Of a DNA stretch of 7,320 nt, positions 5,255-7,320 are shown in pieces. The notes under the pieces are model-generated. The model searched no databases. It was not told the DNA's origin and was given only the letters and a program-made list of their open reading frames with translations. Every line of letters starts with the position of its first letter. Within the stretch, counting starts at the first letter, position 1. The position numbers and the translations under genes are program-made. The stretch comes from JBDTMC01 sp039934475 (GTDB lineage Bacteria > Acidobacteriota > Terriglobia > Bryobacterales > Bryobacteraceae). The DNA lies in NCBI GenBank assembly GCA_039934475.1, contig JBDTMC010000400.1, positions 1 to 7,320 of the forward strand. Direction: 5' to 3'.

Positions 5255-7320
5255 ATGATTAGGCGCTTACTGGTTATCATAGTACTCACCCTTGTGTCCG
5301 GCGGTCGTGTGTTAGCTCAAGTTGACACCGGGAGTATAGAGGGTAATGTGGTTGATTCCACAGGCGGGTCCGTGGCGGCGGCCGGTGTAAAGCTTGTGGA
5401 TACTCAGACCGGCCAGATGGTAGTGACACGAGCGAACGGCGAGGGATTCTTTGCTATACCCAACCTCAAACCGTCCCGATACAGTCTATCCGTGACAGCC
5501 CCAGGTTTCCAGACTGTAACCCGTCCCGGGATCGCCGTTCGCGTGCAGGACCGGCTATCGGTGGACTTCCGCCTTGAAGTGGGAGAATCGAGCACGGTGA
5601 TTACGGTGGACGCGCCCTTACCCTACCTGGAGTCGGAGACTTCTTCCCTCGGGTCGGTGGTTGGGGAGCGTGAGATACAAGCCCTGCCCTTGAACGGCCG
5701 AAACTACATACAACTGGCAACACTGGGCGGTGGGACATCAGCCTCGCAACGCACCCAGGAGCGGAATACCTTTGTCGCTAACGGCGCCCGGCCAATCCAA
5801 AATAGCTACCTGCTGGACGGCATAGACAACAAAAACAAGATCATGGGCTTCGACGCGGCCACGGCGCAGTCCGTTGAGCCGGTGATTGACGCCATCGCCG
5901 AATTCAAGGTGCAGACCAGCAACTACTCGGCTGAGTTTGGTCAATCCGCTGGCGCGGTTGTGAACGCGACGATCAAGTCCGGCACGAATAACTTGCACGG
6001 AAGTCTCTTCGAGTTCGTCCGCAACAGTTACTTCGACGCCCAACCTTACTTTCAGCCCCCCGGAGGCGCAGCCCCGGCGTTGATCCAGAATCAGTTCGGC
6101 GCCACACTCGGCGGGGCGGTGGTCAAGAACCGCACGTTTTTCTTCTTCGCCTGGCAGAGTTCCCGCGAGGTAAATGCCGCACCGCAGTTGGCGACGGTTC
6201 CGACAGCGCAAGACATCGGTGGACAGTTCCGCCGGGCGATCTACGATCCGGCCTCCACTCGGCCTAACCCCGACGGCGGTTTTATTCGCGATCCCTTTCC
6301 AGGAAGCGCCGTCCCTGTGGCTCGTTTCGATGCGGTGGCGGCAAAGCTGCTGCCGTTGTATCCGGCGCCCAATCGTCTGGGAGGTGTAAACTATCTCTCG
6401 AATCAAAAGGAGTCGCTGTCCGCTGACCAATACATTGGGCGAATTGATCACGAAATTGGCAGCCGGGACACCGTGTTCGCCCGATACATTTACTCTGCCG
6501 GTTCTGGCATTCTGCCCGGCACCCTGCCTCCGCCCGCGAACGATATTTCCGTCAACGATACCGGGGTCCATTCCGCTGCTGCCAGTGAGACGCATTCGTT
6601 TAGCTCTCACCTGATCAACGAAGCGCGTGTCGGGGTCCAGCAATCTGTGGAGAGCCAGCAGAGCAACGGGCCGAGGCTCTTTTCCCAATACGGCATCAAC
6701 GGCGCGCCCGAAATCGAGACTGTGCGAGGCCTGCCTGTCTTCTCGATCAATGGTTTTTCGTCGTTAGGCACCGTGGGACCGGGTAATCTCCCGACTCCCT
6801 CCACCGGATCCGGAAATCTGCCGCTGGACAAACTGGGGCGGACCATTCAGCTGGCGGAGAACCTGACCTTTGTTCATGGCCGTCAGACAATGAAATTCGG
6901 CTTCGACTACCAGCAAGTGACCCTGTACGCCGATGCCACCGTGTACGCCCGGCCGGTGTTTTCCTTTACGGCCGCGCAGACGCAGAATCCACTCAACAGA
7001 CAGCCTCAGCTCTCAGGAGCGGCCTTCGCCGACTTCCTGCTCGGACAAACCACCGGTGCCCTGGTCTCCACCCGGTCCATTGCGCAGATCCGCCAGAACA
7101 TCTTCCAGGGCTACTGGCAGGATGACTGGAAGGTATTGCCGCGGCTTACTGTGAATGTCGGGGTACGCTACGAACTGCCGATGCCTTTCTACGAAACATC
7201 GGATCGATACGCCAATCTGATTCTCGAACCCGGCCCGCTCTTCGGGAAACTGCTCGACGCCAAAAATGTGGCAGGCACCGGCTATCGTCGCTCGTTCAGT
7301 GACCCGAACTGGAGAAACTT
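5255..7320 (+). CDS. Oar-like TonB-dependent outer-membrane receptor (C-terminus cut by window edge)
   Basis: Outer-membrane receptor of the carboxypeptidase-regulatory-like/TonB type, read for 688 codons to the window edge without a stop. Residues 1-21 form a signal peptide (MIRRLL, hydrophobic core, cleavage near VLA-Q). Residues about 25-115 are the beta-sandwich regulatory-like domain (GSIEGNVVD, NGEGFFAIPNLKPSRYSLSV, APGFQTV). The plug follows at about 120-245, with LPLNGRNYIQLA (144-155), NSYLLDGIDNKN (183-194) and the stretch around EFGQSAGAVVNATIKSGTN (227-245). After it the barrel begins, including FEFVRNSYFDAQPYF (252-266), QFGATLGGAVVKNRTFFFFAW (280-300) and YWQDDWKVLPRLTVNVGVRYE (620-640). 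Family members are commonly around 1000-1150 residues, so roughly a third to two fifths is probably missing. Such receptors import large substrates, often oligosaccharides or peptides, or have surface roles; the substrate here cannot be told. It is transcribed away from the kinases across a 216-base gap. No SusD partner is visible in the window. Confidence 0.95.
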   Translation, partial: MIRRLLVIIVLTLVSGGRVLAQVDTGSIEGNVVDSTGGSVAAAGVKLVDTQTGQMVVTRANGEGFFAIPNLKPSRYSLSVTAPGFQTVTRPGIAVRVQDRLSVDFRLEVGESSTVITVDAPLPYLESETSSLGSVVGEREIQALPLNGRNYIQLATLGGGTSASQRTQERNTFVANGARPIQNSYLLDGIDNKNKIMGFDAATAQSVEPVIDAIAEFKVQTSNYSAEFGQSAGAVVNATIKSGTNNLHGSLFEFVRNSYFDAQPYFQPPGGAAPALIQNQFGATLGGAVVKNRTFFFFAWQSSREVNAAPQLATVPTAQDIGGQFRRAIYDPASTRPNPDGGFIRDPFPGSAVPVARFDAVAAKLLPLYPAPNRLGGVNYLSNQKESLSADQYIGRIDHEIGSRDTVFARYIYSAGSGILPGTLPPPANDISVNDTGVHSAAASETHSFSSHLINEARVGVQQSVESQQSNGPRLFSQYGINGAPEIETVRGLPVFSINGFSSLGTVGPGNLPTPSTGSGNLPLDKLGRTIQLAENLTFVHGRQTMKFGFDYQQVTLYADATVYARPVFSFTAAQTQNPLNRQPQLSGAAFADFLLGQTTGALVSTRSIAQIRQNIFQGYWQDDWKVLPRLTVNVGVRYELPMPFYETSDRYANLILEPGPLFGKLLDAKNVAGTGYRRSFSDPNWRN

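Noticed and set aside
5738..6688. Open frame of 316 codons on the minus strand opposite the receptor
   Set aside because: It is antisense to the well-supported TonB-dependent receptor, has no signal or motif, and is explained as a shadow.

Overview
The window most likely comes from an Acidobacteriota chromosome, probably from the Solibacter/Bryobacter side of the phylum. This is inferred from gene content, not from a marker gene. The base composition is moderately GC-rich. An Oar-like TonB-dependent receptor with a carboxypeptidase-regulatory-like N-terminus sits beside large membrane-bound serine/threonine kinases with a polytopic C-terminal module. That combination is strongly expanded in this phylum.

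Layout: positions 1-1926 (minus strand) hold the first 642 codons of a transmembrane Ser/Thr protein kinase whose C-terminus lies beyond the left edge. A 415-base spacer (1927-2341) follows, containing that gene's promoter and two small inverted repeats. Positions 2342-5038 (minus) hold a complete 898-residue paralogue of the same kinase. Positions 5039-5254 form a divergent promoter region. Positions 5255-7320 (plus) hold the first 688 codons of an Oar-like outer-membrane receptor that runs off the right edge.

The two kinases are a tandem duplication. They align almost without gaps from residue 1 to the left window edge, with one single-residue indel in the activation segment. They also share a 23-24 base block upstream that contains a matching -10 element (TACAAT), so each copy seems to have its own promoter rather than being part of one operon. 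Both have all the catalytic residues expected of active Hanks-type kinases. In both, the cytoplasmic kinase is joined through one membrane helix to an extracytoplasmic domain of about 235 residues that I cannot assign to a family. In the complete copy this is followed by a cluster of roughly eight membrane helices.

A working picture is two paralogous membrane sensors that phosphorylate cytoplasmic targets, next to a divergently transcribed outer-membrane receptor. A functional link between kinases and receptor is only suggested by the shared divergent promoter region. I see no RNA gene, mobile element, CRISPR array or defence system. The long reading frames opposite the kinases and the receptor are shadows. 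The items most worth a second look are the duplicated kinases with their unassigned sensor and polytopic domains, and the shared near-leaderless promoter.
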